Assembly: GCF_003994415.1 (NCBI RefSeq)
Contig: NZ_CP034689.1
Span: 5,952,001-6,016,000, forward strand
DNA from: Achromobacter spanius
Lineage (GTDB): Bacteria > Pseudomonadota > Gammaproteobacteria > Burkholderiales > Burkholderiaceae_B
DNA length: 64,000 nt
Direction of reading: 5' to 3'
The notes under the pieces were generated by a model. It had not been told where the DNA came from. It saw only the letters and a list, made by a program, of their open reading frames with translations, and did not search any database. Shown here one piece after another: positions 63,097 to 64,000 of this stretch (the stretch's first letter is position 1; each line of letters begins with the position of its first letter). Both the position numbers and the translations under genes were made by a program.

Positions 63097-64000
63097 ACGC
63101 CTGGCTGCGGCAACACCGCTATGCGTTGATGGTCACCGTGCGCCGGTTGGCCAAGCAACCCTTCTCGTCGTTGGCCAACCTGCTGGTCATGGCGCTGGCA
63201 CTGGCTCTGCCCTTGCTGGGCAGCGCCATCCTGGTGTCCGTGCAACCCGTTGCGCGCCAAATGTCGGTCACGCCGGAAGTCACCGTGTTTCTCCGCGTGG
63301 ACGCCCCCAAGGGCGCCGCGGCCGACGTAGCCAAGCGCATCAAGGATGATTACCAAAACGACGTGCGCGCCGTGCGCGTGGTTGATCGCGACGCGGCGCT
63401 TGCCGACCTGCGCGCCAACCCCGCCTGGCAGGAGGCGCTGGCCGTGCTGCCCGGCAATCCGCTGCCCGATGCGGTGGTCGTGACGCTGGCCGATGGAGAC
63501 AACCTGGCAGGCCGTGCCGACAAGCTGGCGGGCGACTGGAAGCAGTGGAACCACGTCGACCTGGTGCAGTTGGACAGCGCCTGGGTGCAACGGCTTGAGG
63601 CCATCCTGCGGTTTGCCCGCATCGGCCTGGGCTTTCTTGCCGCTTGCGTGGCCGTGGTGGTGCTGGCCACGGTGTTCAACACCGTGCGCATGCAGGCACT
63701 GTCGCAACGCGAAGAGATCGGCGTTGCGCGCCTGGTGGGCGCCACCGAATCCTTTGTGCGCCGCCCCTTCCTGTATCTGGGCGCGCTGTCGGGCGCGGTG
63801 GCCTCGCTGCTGGCCATCGGCGTGTCCGCCATTGCGCTGTCGCCCTTGAACGACGCCCTGCTGGGGCTGGCCCGCAGCTACGGCGCCGAATTTGCCCTGC
63901 ATCTGCCCGGCGCGCCGGTTCTGCTGGGCGCGGTGGTGGCGACCGCCGCGCTGGGCGCGCTGTCGGCCCGCTGGTCCGTCACGCGCAGTACGCGCTTTTA
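63093..64000 (+). CDS. ftsX: Cell division permease FtsX (stop codon cut by the window edge)
   Basis: A 302-residue membrane protein with four helices. A cytoplasmic N-terminus (WLRQHRYALMVTVRRLAKQP) is followed by helix 1 (LANLLVMALALALPLLGSAI), a periplasmic domain of about 120 residues (VTVFLRVDAPKGA to VQLDSAWVQ) and three helices with the REEIGVARLVGATESFVRRP loop. The frame reads to codon 302 (RSTRF), and the next two bases are TA, so the stop is almost certainly one base beyond the window. Confidence 0.92.
   Translation, partial: MNAWLRQHRYALMVTVRRLAKQPFSSLANLLVMALALALPLLGSAILVSVQPVARQMSVTPEVTVFLRVDAPKGAAADVAKRIKDDYQNDVRAVRVVDRDAALADLRANPAWQEALAVLPGNPLPDAVVVTLADGDNLAGRADKLAGDWKQWNHVDLVQLDSAWVQRLEAILRFARIGLGFLAACVAVVVLATVFNTVRMQALSQREEIGVARLVGATESFVRRPFLYLGALSGAVASLLAIGVSAIALSPLNDALLGLARSYGAEFALHLPGAPVLLGAVVATAALGALSARWSVTRSTRF

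Overview
The window is high-GC bacterial DNA that reads like a chromosome of the Alcaligenaceae, most likely Achromobacter or a close relative. The genus is an inference. It rests on the mix of gene families: orphan tripartite-tricarboxylate (Bug) solute-binding proteins, an AapJQMP amino-acid transporter, a MexEF-OprN-type efflux pump and gentisate catabolism. No rRNA, tRNA or CRISPR array is visible.

Layout. 1-5774: an FGGY sugar kinase cut by the left edge, then a small catabolic set (BKACE enzyme, amino-acid-type binding protein, SDR dehydrogenase) facing a LysR regulator. 5779-8188: a DUF1254/DUF1214 lipoprotein, a ureidoglycolate-lyase-like enzyme and an orphan integrase Arm domain. 8263-12463: an orphan type VI secretion effector module (VasX/BTH_I2691-like toxin plus a DUF6708 membrane protein), preceded by three near-palindromic operator-like sites. 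12736-20710: a cupin, an MFS transporter and two tandem secreted WG-repeat paralogs. 20758-27802: a PEP mutase/isocitrate lyase family enzyme with a divergent LysR, a nickel/iron-type nfeR-nfeF pair, an XRE regulator, an MFS exporter and proC. 28107-36864: a catabolic island with an FAD-linked 2-hydroxyacid dehydrogenase, a PotD/PotA/fused PotBC ABC transporter, a DapA-family aldolase, an IclR regulator and a PhyH dioxygenase. 36982-45728: an AI-2E-family permease and a LysR regulator divergent from a MexEF-OprN-type RND pump. 45993-55514: a LysR regulator divergent from a 3-hydroxybenzoate/gentisate operon. 55852-57618: a Bug protein and a HigBA-type toxin-antitoxin pair. 57779-63998: the aapJQMP operon and, divergently, ftsEX, which ends at the right edge.

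Two observations cut across the window. First, a 65-bp element with GTAGGATGGGTG at one end and AACCCATC at the other occurs 14 times, at four sites only. All four sites are gaps between convergent genes, and in several the element supplies the TAG stop codon of the neighbouring gene. One site carries five copies in an exact 90-bp tandem array. Second, three genes (an MFS transporter, the fumarylpyruvate hydrolase and a Bug protein) are each out of frame by one missing base in a C or G homopolymer. This points to systematic homopolymer undercalling, although slippage-type phase variation remains possible for the 9-C tract.
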